Below are positions 47,680-59,600 of a DNA stretch of 64,000 nucleotides, in pieces; the stretch's first letter is position 1; each line of letters begins with the position of its first letter. The stretch comes from Epinephelus fuscoguttatus (lineage: Eukaryota > Chordata > Actinopteri > Perciformes > Serranidae), in NCBI RefSeq assembly GCF_011397635.1, contig NC_064755.1, positions 16,909,282 through 16,973,281 on the forward strand, written 5' to 3'. Both the position numbers and the translations under genes were made by a program. The notes under the pieces are model-generated. The model did no database searches. It was not told the DNA's origin and worked only from the letters and a program-made list of their open reading frames with translations.

Positions 47680-50560
47680 ATTTGGTTACTTACACTGTAT
47701 GAATTTATAAAACTCTGTGTATGCCTATAAATGATTAGCTGCAACAACAGTGACACCGTCAATTCCTATTTGTTTCCAAACTATATTAATTTATTGTGCA
47801 AGCAGTGGTGCTCCCAGAAATTTTTCATAGAGGTGGCCACAGGGGGGCCACTGAAAATCAAAAACCTAAAGCCATAACTGAATTTCAGAATTCTATTATG
47901 CTGAGGAAGTATAAAGCCTAGTTGGAACTATATCAATATGGCGAATCCATAAAAGATATATTTTGGTTTCTTATCTTTTAATGAATACTACTAACTATCT
48001 AATGTGCACAGACATTTTAAGGTCCACAACAATCCTGTCTTAATGTGTTATGTATCTGTAAATACATGTTAGGTGATTAATTGTTCTTCAAATATGCTGG
48101 TTGTCCTTTTCCTTAAAAATGCAAATATACAGCCTTAATTCATTGATTGCAAGGAGCAAAACATTCACTGGGAGCAAGTCTATTCAAGTTTAAAAACACC
48201 ACACAGAGGCCTCCAACTATTTTCACAAGAGGAGCCCTGTGAGGGAGCCAGTAGCCCTTTTTACACAGACATTGTGCTGTAGAGCCGCTAAGAAGTCCCT
48301 TCTTTACGCCAACTTTGCATTTTTAAAACATCACCAAACAATGGTGACATCAGTCCTGCTCCAGTGTGTGATTTTAGACAGAATGCTGGCATCACGGAAG
48401 CCACAGCAGCTGACGCCTCAGCAGTGCTTTATTAACAATCACATTGTCATTAATAATAACAATAACAATAATTTACCATCACTTACCATCCCTGTGTTGG
48501 CTGATTTCATCCTCTGTTTGAAGGGTAAGGAGCTCCCCGACCTTAGTGTTTTCCCAGTTTGCATACATTTGGGCTGCTGTTCTACTTTGAGTTAGCTGCT
48601 AACTGCTATCAGCTTCTTTTAAAAACCTCCTGGCAGTGGGTCGCACACACAACAGGTCATCAAAATGTCCCACCCATCTTGGCCCCTTCCTGCCGGCTGC
48701 CCCAATTACATAGACATTTTTTGTGCTGTTACTTCCTCAGATGATGGCTTGAAGGCGAGACAACTCTGTCCCCCCGTTCTGCAATTGCACCTTTTACACA
48801 GAATGGTAATGCGGCATAATGGCGTGAAATTCCTTCCTTGAAGAGGAAGTGTAAAAGGGTTAAAGAGACACAATACAATAACCACAGCTGAAGAGGCAAA
48901 AGCACCACAAAGTCTGTGTGTCTTGTTCCTACACTGTGGGGCCTTTTGCATTTCAGTGCCCTGGATCCAATTGTCTCATAGTCCGCCCATGTTTGTGTGC
49001 TGTTTTCTATGATAAAAAACTATCTGGCCCAAGAGTTGCGGTGTGACTGGGCTAGTGATTGTATCAAGGTGGCTGTGGCCTCACCTTGGTGGTGGCATAT
49101 GTCTTGGGAATTTTACAAAACTTTAAAGGTAGTAGCATATCTTTGGGATCACAACACTAATAGTGAGAACGTGTTTCTATTTGACAAACATTATATGTAT
49201 GTTTGCAGCACATTTTTCTAATATATTGACTACACAGCAGGTCAGCACAGCAGGGACTGAGAAAAAGAAAAGGATCCATTACACACATTCTTGCTCCAGC
49301 CGAGTCTGCGATAATATCTGTACCTACTGAGGCTAAATACAGAGGTTTTTAATACAAGTGATGGATGGTTTAAATCAATTAGTGCACTCCTTATCCAGAC
49401 CAATGCATAATTCATCTGATAGATTGGGGCTGTGGCTTTGAATAAAGGCTGCTAATGGGCCTTAATATCATTGCCATGAGGTTCAGATTTGAAACAGTTC
49501 ATAAAAGCCGTGTTCTGATTCCTCTGCATACCAGGAAAATGTTCTGTAAACATGATTAAATGTCATTCCACAATGGATCATTTTAGGCATTCTGAATGCT
49601 TTTTACCAAAGTGTAGGAGAAGCAATTAAAATGGGCTGCAAACCAGCCCATTTACTGGAAATGTGATCATTTCACACAGCATGAACACACTGAACTACTG
49701 TATTACAACAACTACTTTACTGTGTTTACAGAGGTTCTACGAACACATAAAGACATTTTTCTGTTTAATCATTCAAATGCTCAACAGTGCATATCAATGA
49801 TTAACAATTTGGTTCTGTAATGGTGGCCCCTACCACAGCAAAGCCCCAAATACAGTATCGCTAACTGAGCATTTTTCAGTACTGCACATTAAAGTGCAAA
49901 TGTCACTCTTGGTATTACGTTCAAAGGTCTGCAGCAAAGGCCATTGTAAATGCGAAAACAGTACTGACCCAGTTCGTATCAGCATCAGTGTCACCCTTGA
50001 TTGATTCTCATGAATATATTTCCATTTTTTGATGATATACTAAAGATACATCACATTCTACTGTTCAGTAACAGTGATGAGTTTATCTTAAGTGCGAGAG
50101 TGATGTTTATAAAAACAGATCTGTTTAATATCTCGTATTCCCAACAACGTTCATTATGAGCTGTTAGTCACTGTGAAGGTGACATTTAATACAACAATCA
50201 GGTGTAGTGAGGGACGTCTTATTGCATACCTGTTTGTTTTGAAGATGCTTTTGTTTACTTATAGCCTATATTTTTCTCAATGCTTTTTCCATCCTGACAA
50301 ATGTAACATTTAAGAAGTAAATGTACCTTTTCCATGTATTTAACCACACATGTTCACATCTAAGTCTTAGATTTGGGTCTCCAAATGTCACATAGGATGC
50401 ATAAATTTAAAAAATAAAAATAAAAAGTTGTTGTAAGACTTAACCTAAATCATCTGCTAACCTACTTTAAAGCACAAAAATCTGATTTTTCTCTCTATAT
50501 AATTTTGATAGTTAGAGCTGCTTTAATATTCTACACCCAAACGTAAACATGACAATGAAG
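47680..50560. other. Intergenic region between lrrc10 and seipin
   Basis: Holds the inverted composite repeat (48250-48995). Outside that I see no gene, RNA or other recognisable element; 49000-50560 is AT-rich unique-looking sequence. Confidence 0.5.
48250..48995 (-). repeat. Composite repeat with embedded MITE, copy 2 (inverted)
   Basis: On the minus strand it reads GGGCGGACTATGAGACAATT, GACACACAGACTTTGTGG, then the inner unit with GGGGGGACAGAGTTGTCTCG, GTTAGCAGCTAACTCAA and GGCGTAAAGAAGGGAC, in the same order as copy 1. The inner unit ends in CCCTTTTACAC and GTGTAAAAAGGG, its probable terminal inverted repeats. The right half of the outer repeat is missing here. Confidence 0.75.
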
Positions 50561-50585
50561 AAAGAGAAGTGCATACTGCTGTATG

Positions 50586-50591
50586 TTTATT
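50586..50591 (-). terminator. bscl2: Candidate polyadenylation signal of seipin
   Basis: TTTATT on the plus strand (AATAAA on the minus strand), about 1.39 kb after the seipin stop codon. The stretch 50600-51979 has no other gene and is probably 3' UTR. Confidence 0.45.
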
Positions 50592-51979
50592 TAATTTGTT
50601 AAACACATAAATAACACCTATAACTCAGGGGGTATTTTTGCAAAGATATTTTCCATGACAGAATCCAAGGTGACAGAAATTGAGAGCATCATATTTAACA
50701 ATATCTTTGGTACAGAATCCTACATAAACACAACTTGCACAAACTCTTACATAAACTTGCTTAAACCCTAAGCTCTCCTAAAGTGAAGGTAAAATGTCTG
50801 GAGGCTGAGCTATATTCCCACAATTCCTTCATCGCCCTCAGTTAAGTAGCTCTACCAACCAGCATTTCAAAGCTTCACTTATCCTTCTTATGCTGTTCCT
50901 TAATGTTAAAAACAAACATGTTTAGCTGACAGACTTATATTACTTAAAAGATACATCTAAAAAATATTAGTGCTTTGTTGTTATGAAAACACAATAAATA
51001 CCATTTTCCCAACAATAACTTGCCATTTTTACACTGCACTGTAACAGATACCGAATACAAAGGAATAATGATGACAAAATGAGCAGCAAATCTGTTAAAG
51101 CGTTGAGGCTTTAACTGAATATGCCACGGCTGTTAAATCACCCATTAAACTGAGACAGACCGTCACCATTTGCAAGGCGAAAAGTAATAGTATTGCAACA
51201 AATTCTTTATGCCCCTCAGGCTGGACCCATTGCACTTCTTTTTCTAGGAAGTTACATTAGAAGCTATACAAAGACACATTTTTGTGCACATGTTCCAAAT
51301 CGAATCACTCTAAGAAAGCCTCTATGAAAAAGTATCATGAGACTTGTTTGTGGGCAACCTATGAAAGGGTGTGAAACATTCTTAGATATCTCCTAAAACT
51401 CTTAAAAATTAGTTTCAAGTATGCAACAGCTACATTCAAAAACATAATTGTCTAACTGTCTACTGTTTGAGCTAGTAATCAAGAGAGTCACTGTCTGCCT
51501 GTGTTGTCATGGAGGACTGTCAGGATGTGTGCATCCAGTGATTGCAGGCTGGCCGTGATGTGAGAAACATGCAGGTTCACCTGACTTTAAATAGGGTGTG
51601 TTTAAATGTTGGATAACACTTGATGGTAAAACCACATTCCTCTAAGCAATACTGTTGGACGAGCCAAAGCTGGAATGTCTCCTGCTATGGGCATCATCAA
51701 AACTCAGATGGCAATTATACGACTGTAGACAATAAGTAGAAAGGAATAAGAGGAGGTTCAAAGTTACAATGAGGTAAAGTGTTCTCAGCACAGGACAATA
51801 AGCAGTGGTTTGTTAGCTTAAACAACACAGATATTATATTTCCATGCATATGCATTTATGCTGACTCAAAAAGTAGGTTTGCAAGAGTCAATCAATATCT
51901 GCCGAATTATGTTCAATCTGCTGGAGAGTGATGCAACATTAAGCATATACTATAGGTGCTCTGTGTGCAGCGGCATGGT

Positions 51980-53140
51980 TCACAGGCTCATCCACGGACC
52001 AGGTCTCTGTCGGAGTGATGTCTCACCCTGCTGTGGAAGGTGGCATCCATCGAACATGTCGGAGTCATCTCTCTCCTCAGGCTCTTTAGAGTCATGAGAC
52101 CCCTCTTCCTCCTTTGTATCTGGTGCATCAGCCTCAGAGGCATCTGGGTTTTCTGAGGATTTCTTTGACGTTGACTCCGCTACCGTGTCATTTCCTTGGA
52201 GATCAGACGCCTCATTCACAGATCCAATCACTTGAGGAGCGCTAAGTTCCTTTTGAGAATTTTCCCTCTCCATGCGCTTCCGAGCCTCCTCTCTCCTCTG
52301 CTGCATGCGGGTGTTGTCCCCAATCATAACCCTGACTCTCACTTGGTCTGGAGGCCAGATGCCGCCCCATATGAACTGCAGGTAGCTGAACAGCACAATG
52401 ACACTCAGGAAGGCAAAGTTGGTGGCCACGCCGATCACTGCAGAAGTCAGGGGGAAGTTGTACAGAACATATCTTATACCAGTGAAGTAAGCATGGATGC
52501 GGAGTTGAGAGGAGTAGATTTGCACTCGTTTGGACTGGATCTCAATGACAGCACCGACAGAAGGTTGATAAGCATTCGTCCTGTACTCTGAGAAGAGCTC
52601 AACTTCTATGAGCTGCTTCTGCTCGGCCATCCCAGTCAGAAGGACAGGCGAGAACAGCAAAGTACTGAGGGTCTGCAGAAGGCTGGAGCGGTAATGCAGC
52701 ATTGTAGACCGGCCCACTGATGAGACAGTCTTCCCACCCTTGGTGTAACAAGACATCTTGATCATGAACATACCCAGGTTTTCATTCACTGGAGACTCGG
52801 GCATCTCCAACTCCAAAGACACTCGATAAGGCTGACCGTTGGCCATCACTTGGTCCCTGTCATTCTTCATGAAGGAGATGTTGGCTGTGGGGAATGAGCA
52901 AAGTGTTGACTCTGAGGTGTCACAATCAGAGGTGTAGTAGAAGTGCACAGGGGTGGAGAAGCTCACAGTGGGCATGTATGAGTAATAGAAGCTCCCATAG
53001 AGAAAGATAGACACCCAGAGGAGCAGAACCAGGACGCAAAACAGGACGCCAGCCTGGAATAAAGTCCGCCGGGCCTTGAGAAGAGTCACGGCTGCCACAT
53101 CGTGGAGCCAGTGTAGAACCGGTGCCATTGCACTCCCCAT
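51980..53140 (-). CDS. bscl2: Seipin (BSCL2), intronless
   Basis: Seipin is an ER membrane protein that forms oligomeric rings at ER-lipid droplet contacts and controls droplet assembly. The frame gives 386 aa from the ATG at 53140 (Kozak ACGATGG), close to the 398 aa human short isoform. The first membrane segment is near residues 33-55 ([20 protein letters not shown]). The luminal beta-sandwich domain follows with a conserved N-glycosylation site (NIS, near residue 91), [18 protein letters not shown] and [11 protein letters not shown]. The second membrane segment is near 234-258, followed by a Lys/Glu-rich cytosolic tail ending in LRQRP as in mammals. An in-frame ATG at 53233 could add 31 residues; its context is weak. 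The whole protein lies in one exon, whereas mammalian BSCL2 has many. The frame is intact and constrained, so it looks functional. It is head to head with fnbp4. Confidence 0.93.
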   Translation of the reverse strand: MGSAMAPVLHWLHDVAAVTLLKARRTLFQAGVLFCVLVLLLWVSIFLYGSFYYSYMPTVSFSTPVHFYYTSDCDTSESTLCSFPTANISFMKNDRDQVMANGQPYRVSLELEMPESPVNENLGMFMIKMSCYTKGGKTVSSVGRSTMLHYRSSLLQTLSTLLFSPVLLTGMAEQKQLIEVELFSEYRTNAYQPSVGAVIEIQSKRVQIYSSQLRIHAYFTGIRYVLYNFPLTSAVIGVATNFAFLSVIVLFSYLQFIWGGIWPPDQVRVRVMIGDNTRMQQRREEARKRMERENSQKELSAPQVIGSVNEASDLQGNDTVAESTSKKSSENPDASEADAPDTKEEEGSHDSKEPEERDDSDMFDGCHLPQQGETSLRQRPGPWMSL

Positions 53141-53631
53141 CGTTTCTGGTCCGGACCTTGCTCTGGTCCTGGTTTGGGCAGCTGTCCCTCCTTCTGCCTG
53201 CTGCCTCCGTGGTGGGTCTTTATGTTCATACATGAGTAGGCGGCTCCCCTCAGAAACTGTGAAATTGCTTATCTTCACCCTCCCATCACAAGTCTGCTCA
53301 ACTAGCCGCGCACACTCACAAAGTTCCGAGTTTAGCTTGTTACGCTAGCTGCTGCTAATGTGGTCACAGGCTAGGTAAGCTAACTCGACAAAATCAAAAT
53401 ACCTCTGGCTTCTACAGGTGAGACGGGGATGGTTTCCACCTGACTTTCTGGGAGGGTGCCCGGTTAGCAGTGTAGCTAGCATTGAAACACAGCTGCGGCT
53501 ACACACAAAACATGACCGTTTGAACCGGAAGTTGATGTCGTCTTTTGTGCCAGCTCGGACTCGGAGCAGCGGAGCAGAGCCGCAGCAACGACGCCAGGGA
53601 AGGGAGCAGGCCCCCAGACTGACACACAGTG
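53141..53631. promoter_or_regulatory. Shared (bidirectional) promoter of seipin and fnbp4
   Basis: About 490 bp separate the two divergent start codons. The half next to fnbp4 is CpG-rich (GGACTCGGAGCAGCGGAGC) and without a TATA box, as usual for bidirectional housekeeping promoters. Transcription start sites cannot be placed. Confidence 0.6.
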
Positions 53632-56600
53632 ATGGGTAAGAAAAGTCGCCTCACAGGAGGAGCAGTCGGTCGGAGAACGATCCTGCAGCTTTCACCTCCC
53701 GGGCTCCGCAGTGGGAATGCCGGAGAGAGGGAAGAAGCACCGTCGGGATCCGATGGTATTCTTTTATATTAACGTTACCTCAGTGGCTTGTTAGCGACAG
53801 GCTAGCTGAATGCTAAATGCTCGAGGTGTGAAGAATGGGCCCATCTGGTAAAAAAACGACTCATTCAACGAAATTTAGCTGCCGAATGTCTGGCGCAAAG
53901 TAAACACCCTAAACGAGAAATAGCTAAATGATAGCTAAATGCTAGCTCAAGAAACGAAACAGACATATTTTGTAAAACGTAAGCGACCAGACGCTCTCAG
54001 CTAGCGTGCTAAGCTAGCAAGCTAACGGTTTTTGTAAGTATGCCAAAATAGGCTTATGACTAATGGGTGGCCAGTTAACCCAATCGGCATTTACCTACCT
54101 AGTACAAATACCATTACATTTTATTTGCTTCATCCATGAGTGTGAGAATGGTGTCCATGTGAGAGAATAACATTAGCTTCTGGCTAGCAGATGTTGAAGC
54201 TCAAGGCTAACCTAGTGACTGACATTTCTGCAGATGAACAGGAAGGTGATGGACTCAGATTCGTGAGACTCCCAAACATGAAGACTCCCGCAGTAAAGGC
54301 CACAGGTAGCGTAACTGTGTGTGTACGTGAGGAGATGTTTGTGTTTGTCAGATAATGGAAAAGCAGCTGATTAAGCCACGTTGTTTTGTCTGCACCTGTA
54401 GAGGGCTTGTCCCTGCTCGGAGCCTATGAGGATAGTGATGAAGAGGATGCTGGAGACAGTCAGCCTTCTACTGCTAACTCTCAACACAACCAGTCAGCTG
54501 ACATCGACAGTACATTGGCCAATTTCATGGCTGTGAGTATAATCTGCTGCATATTTTATTCCTCTGTGTTTGTTACTGGAGTCTTAACCATTGCTTATGT
54601 TGAGTTTAAGGTTTCTTTTAAGACATGTATCTTAAGATAAGTACGTTAATACATATAAGATAATTTACACATAGTTTTACAATTGAAACTGTAAGATACT
54701 GCAGAACATTTATGTTTGTATGGTTCATTACAGCAAGAGATAAAAAGCATTAACCTAGTTGTCCTGTATGTAATTGAAGTGAATAACGAACCTGGTATTT
54801 ACCTTCATCAGGCTCAGACCTGTGTAGGAATCTTCCTGGTTTGGTTTGGTGTGATTTGAATCAAAGGCACACTTCACCCATTCACCCACCATTTGTAAAT
54901 TAATTAGTCATGCTAACAACCTTGAATTTGTGAACAAAACTTATTTTTTATCATATGCCTCCATCGAAAATATTGATTTGTTAATTGGGGGCCACATTTA
55001 ACAACTGAAAAACAAATCAAAACATCTGTTTACAAACTCTCACACAACTCATGCAGTGTAATTCAAGTCACGTTTATCTACTCTTATGCGCAGTACTTCC
55101 AAAACACATGCATTTTTGCTAAAATCTTAGTTTTGGAGTTAGGCCTTAAGAGAGCATCAATCAGTTTCAATTGAAGTTCAGTTTTAAATAGTGAAGTTTT
55201 GGCTAAAATGCATGTATTTGAGAAGCACTGAGATTAAGACTGTATAAATGAGTCTTGGATTATGCTGCAGGGGGTGTGTGAGCATTTGTAAATGGACATA
55301 TTGGAAATACAGTGTTGCTGTTGTGAAACATAGCCCCCAATCAGTAAATCAATATGCCTGCTGTGTTCCATGGAGGCATGCAAGAATAAATAAGTTTTAC
55401 TCATGAATTCAAAGTAACACAGCATGACTAACTGATATGCAACAGATCATTTTGTGGGTTAAGTATTCCTTTAAACAGTACATTTTAAGAGTGTACCTAG
55501 ATCAGTCCAAAAACACAGCAAAACACATGAAGAATATAATAAATATAATTTTCTCTATTTATTATATCATTTGAATAAGTGAGAGGACAGCATGTTATGC
55601 AAAAATTAACATCTACAAAGTGCCTTTTTAAGAATCTAACGTAAACAATTAGACAGCACAGTAAATGGTTATGAACTGAAAGAAGAGACCATTATTAGAT
55701 CTGTTCTGATCTGATCTGCCTAATCCATCCTTGACAATTATAGGTGGTAAGCTAGTACAAAATTTACTGCAGTTTTCAGTTTTCCCAATTTAGGTTTCTA
55801 ACCTGGGCCTAGTTTTTCACTGATAAATCACATTATTTCAATAAAGACTCGTGATTAGAACACTGTGGTTAATTTTAAGGTCTGAAAACATAGTTTTGTA
55901 AAAAAAAAATATATATATATATACATATATATATATAAATTCTTGTTGCCGTTTCTCCCACCACAGGAAATCGATGCAATCACCACTCAGCCAAGTTCAG
56001 ATGATGCCGCATCTCATCCTACGGTCCCACATACTGCCCCACCCAGACCTGAGGTTAACACTCAGCAGCCAGCCGCAAGTGAAGGACAGAACCAACAAAG
56101 CACAGAGTTTGAGTACAATACTGAGTACTCACTTGCTGGAGGTAACTGTCTGTGCTGTATTTAAGATAAGAGTGTTCATGTCCTCCTGATTGACAATGGA
56201 CATTTTTCTTTTCAAGTGTCTGTGTTACAATACTTAAACAGAGCAGTCTCATTTTAACTATAGCTGTCTTTACAACCAATTGATGCTTTTTTGGCTTTGT
56301 TATTTAATGCTGCTGGTGTACTTTGAATAAAGACACCAGAAATTTATTAATTTAGATTAATAATTGATTCATTCATGATCTAGCCTAAATTTAGGAGATT
56401 GTTTGTAGTAAGATCAATATTGTATGCAGTATATCACCCAATGATTTGTTTCCAAGCATCTCATGTAAATGCTCTTTTTTTTTGCAGTGGGTGTAGAGAT
56501 GGGAGACTGGCAGGAGGTTTGGGATGAGAACTCAGGCTGCCACTACTACTGGAACACTCTGACAAATGAGGTTTCCTGGGAGCTGCCACACTATCTAGCT

Positions 56601-59600
56601 GATCAGGTGCAAAGCCTGGGGCACTACGCCAACAGGTGGGAGGCACTGAATCAGAGGCGGTGTTATCACAGCTCTGCGAACAGCATCTTTTATTTTTGAA
56701 GACCGATAAAATCACTGTATTATCTGCATGAGTTCTTTTCACATGTCTTGGCCTCCAGTACTGAAATTCAGCTGAGTTTAAAGCATTTTGTATTTTTTTT
56801 CTGTAGCTCTAGTGTCAATGGCAATGGCACAGTGCATGCAGCTTATAACACCACAGAAAATGCTGCATCTGCTGCAGCTCCGCCATCAACGAAAGAAACC
56901 AAAGTGAAGGCAAGTTTCATTTAAGTCCAACACAACACATCAATTTAATTCTGTGGTTTTTAAGGACTGTTATTCCTAGTCTTATCCTATATATATATTT
57001 TTTTTGTTTAAAAGGAGGTCATTGAGAGTGTTGTAGGCCTCACAAGTGAAGAGGAGGAGCGCCGTGGAGTGGCTGCGTCTCTGCTTGGTCCTCTGATCCC
57101 CTCTGAAGTGAAGGAAGCAGAAGAAAAATGGAGAAAAAGACTGCTGAAAGGCTTGGATGAGACTGAAAACAGTTTGGATTCTGATGGAGAAGGTGTTCGC
57201 CCTGTGGGATCACCCTCTACTCCTCTGCGGGACCCTGACCCAGTCCCCACTGTCCAGAAAGATCCTGGTGCCAAGAAGCAGTCGAGAGACAACTCAGATG
57301 CTGAGGAGGAGACGGAGGAGGACACAATGGAGCTGGAACTGGCTCTGGAGCGGAAAAAGGTGGGTTTTTAAAACAGCGTTGTTGTTTTCTCCAGTGTGCA
57401 TCTTTGCTTACGAGCAGGAGTTACCTTAAAGTGTGCAGCTGTGCCGTTTCAAAATATGTAATATTATCAGTGTGACCTAGCTCTAACCTGTTGTGTGGTT
57501 CCTAGGCTGAGCTCCGGGCACTGGAGGAGGGTGATGGGAGTGCAGGGGGCTCCAGTCCTTGCTCTGAGACAAGCCAAGAAGCCTCTGGTTCTCGTGGCGT
57601 TCTAGTGAAGAAAAATAGATGGAAGGCTGTCTTCCCCAGTGCTCCTAGCCCCGACTCTAACAGCAGAAGCTCAGACATACAAGACAGCACAGAGACAGGT
57701 GAGTCAAAATGATTTTACCGTTTTTTGCACTGACATTAGAATGTGTATGCAGGTTTTTAAGATGTGAGAAAAGGGAAGGAAGGGGTCTTTAAACAAGTGC
57801 TACTGGAGGATGGCATGAAGGACAGGAGCAGGTGTAAATGCATAAACGTCCCACTTATTACATGTTTTCATCCAAAAATTCTTGCATACCTAAATGCCTC
57901 CTTTGTGTACTGTAGCACCTTCTAAAGTCCTAGAGAGCGTTGCAGAAGGAGAGGACAAGGAAATGGATGATTCTGAAGAAAAAGCGGTTACAAAACCTCC
58001 GGGAAAAGAAGACATTGAAACAGCTGAGCTAAAAGTGGAAACGTCTGAGCTCAAGGTAACAACAATGTTATGATTACTAACTATAATAATTTCGACCGTC
58101 TCTTTTAAGACATGTTTTAAATGCTTAAAAAATGTAGTTTCAGATTGGAGAGCTGGCCAACACCTTAACCAACAAGATGGAGTTCCTGGGAATTAACAAA
58201 AAGGCGATCTCAAACTTTCAGTTTCTTCTGCTACAAACTGAGGTGAGCGGATCATGGTTTAGTTTCTGAGCAATATTATCATGGCCTCCAGTTGTAGATA
58301 TCTCAGTGCGACTTGTAAAATATTTAATGCTTAATTTTGTTTCATATCATTTTGCACACAGTCATGTGGTTGTAGTTAATATTTAAAATTCTCATAATAA
58401 TCCATCACAAGGTGTCATTCTGGGAACATACTGTAATTACTCTTCTGTGTTACTCATCTATCTTGTGGCTCTTTTGTCTTTATGTCTTTTTACCCCCTTA
58501 CCTCTACTTTCTGGGCTTCTATCTCACTCTTGTTTCCTGTCCCTCCCCTTTCTCTTCTGTTTTTTTCCAGACTCGGATTGCTGACTGGAGGGAAGGCGCT
58601 CTGAATGGGGTCTATCTTCGCCGCAGGCTTCAGGAAGCTGCCGAACACATAAAATATTACGAACTTAACGCCACCCCTAAAGGCTGGTCCTGCCACTGGG
58701 ACAGGTACGCGCTCCTTACCTTTCACATCTCTAAACTCCCTCGTCCCCCAAAAATCTTACCGTGTGACTACACCCCTCTCAGTGCCGAGGTTGCAGACTT
58801 TGTTACATGACTTGGGGAGAAGCTTAACCAGTCTGAGAGGATCAAAATACTTGCCAGAAACAGACTCTTCAGGTTTCTGTGATGCAATCCTGGCACTGTG
58901 CCTTGCCCCGTACTGATAAGGGAGCATCCACTCTGGGCCAGCCTGCTTCCTGTTAAATATACCTGCCACAGAGAAAACTCCCTGTTCCCCATAACACAGA
59001 CTCTTAAGCCCTTTGTTTGTGAGGGCATTTGTAGACTGATTATGGGTCCAGTCAGTGGAAAATTTTGGGAGGGGGTGGTATGGTAGGAAGGTTGGTTGCG
59101 TGGGAGAGCTGTGCACTTTACAGGACTACAACCCCCAGAATGCAATGCAGACAGTGGTGCCCCGGAAGCGAGGAGTGTCGCATCACATAAAAGGTGAAGA
59201 TGGAGCAATGACGGGAATCCAGCAGGTCAGACCTACTCTATTTCATATGTCTTCCTGTTTTTTTAATTTCCTTCTTTCTGATGTAAAACCAGTTGACTGT
59301 GTGCTTATTTTCTGAACTATGGTTGTTGATGATGATGATAATGATGGTGCTTCCTCCCTGGCGTCTTCCTGTGTCTGGGAGGGAATGGTTGTCTAAAACG
59401 GATCAAATGTGACAACCATGGTGTGAGTTGCTGAACCTAGAGATGATTTGTTTTGCTTTCTTTGTTTTGAGAGCAAGGTGGGTTCCCTATCCACATCCAT
59501 AACTACACTCTAATTGGGCCCTTCTTTTGGACGGCTAAAGTCGCTGTCCATACCAACACTCCTGCCCCCTACTGTGGCCATTAGGTCCACTCCCTTGCCC

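Noticed and set aside
53141-53278. Seipin frame extended to 53278
   Set aside because: The codon at 53278 is GTG, not ATG. The ATG at 53233 has weak context, and the ATG at 53140 matches the length and alignment of the mammalian short isoform.
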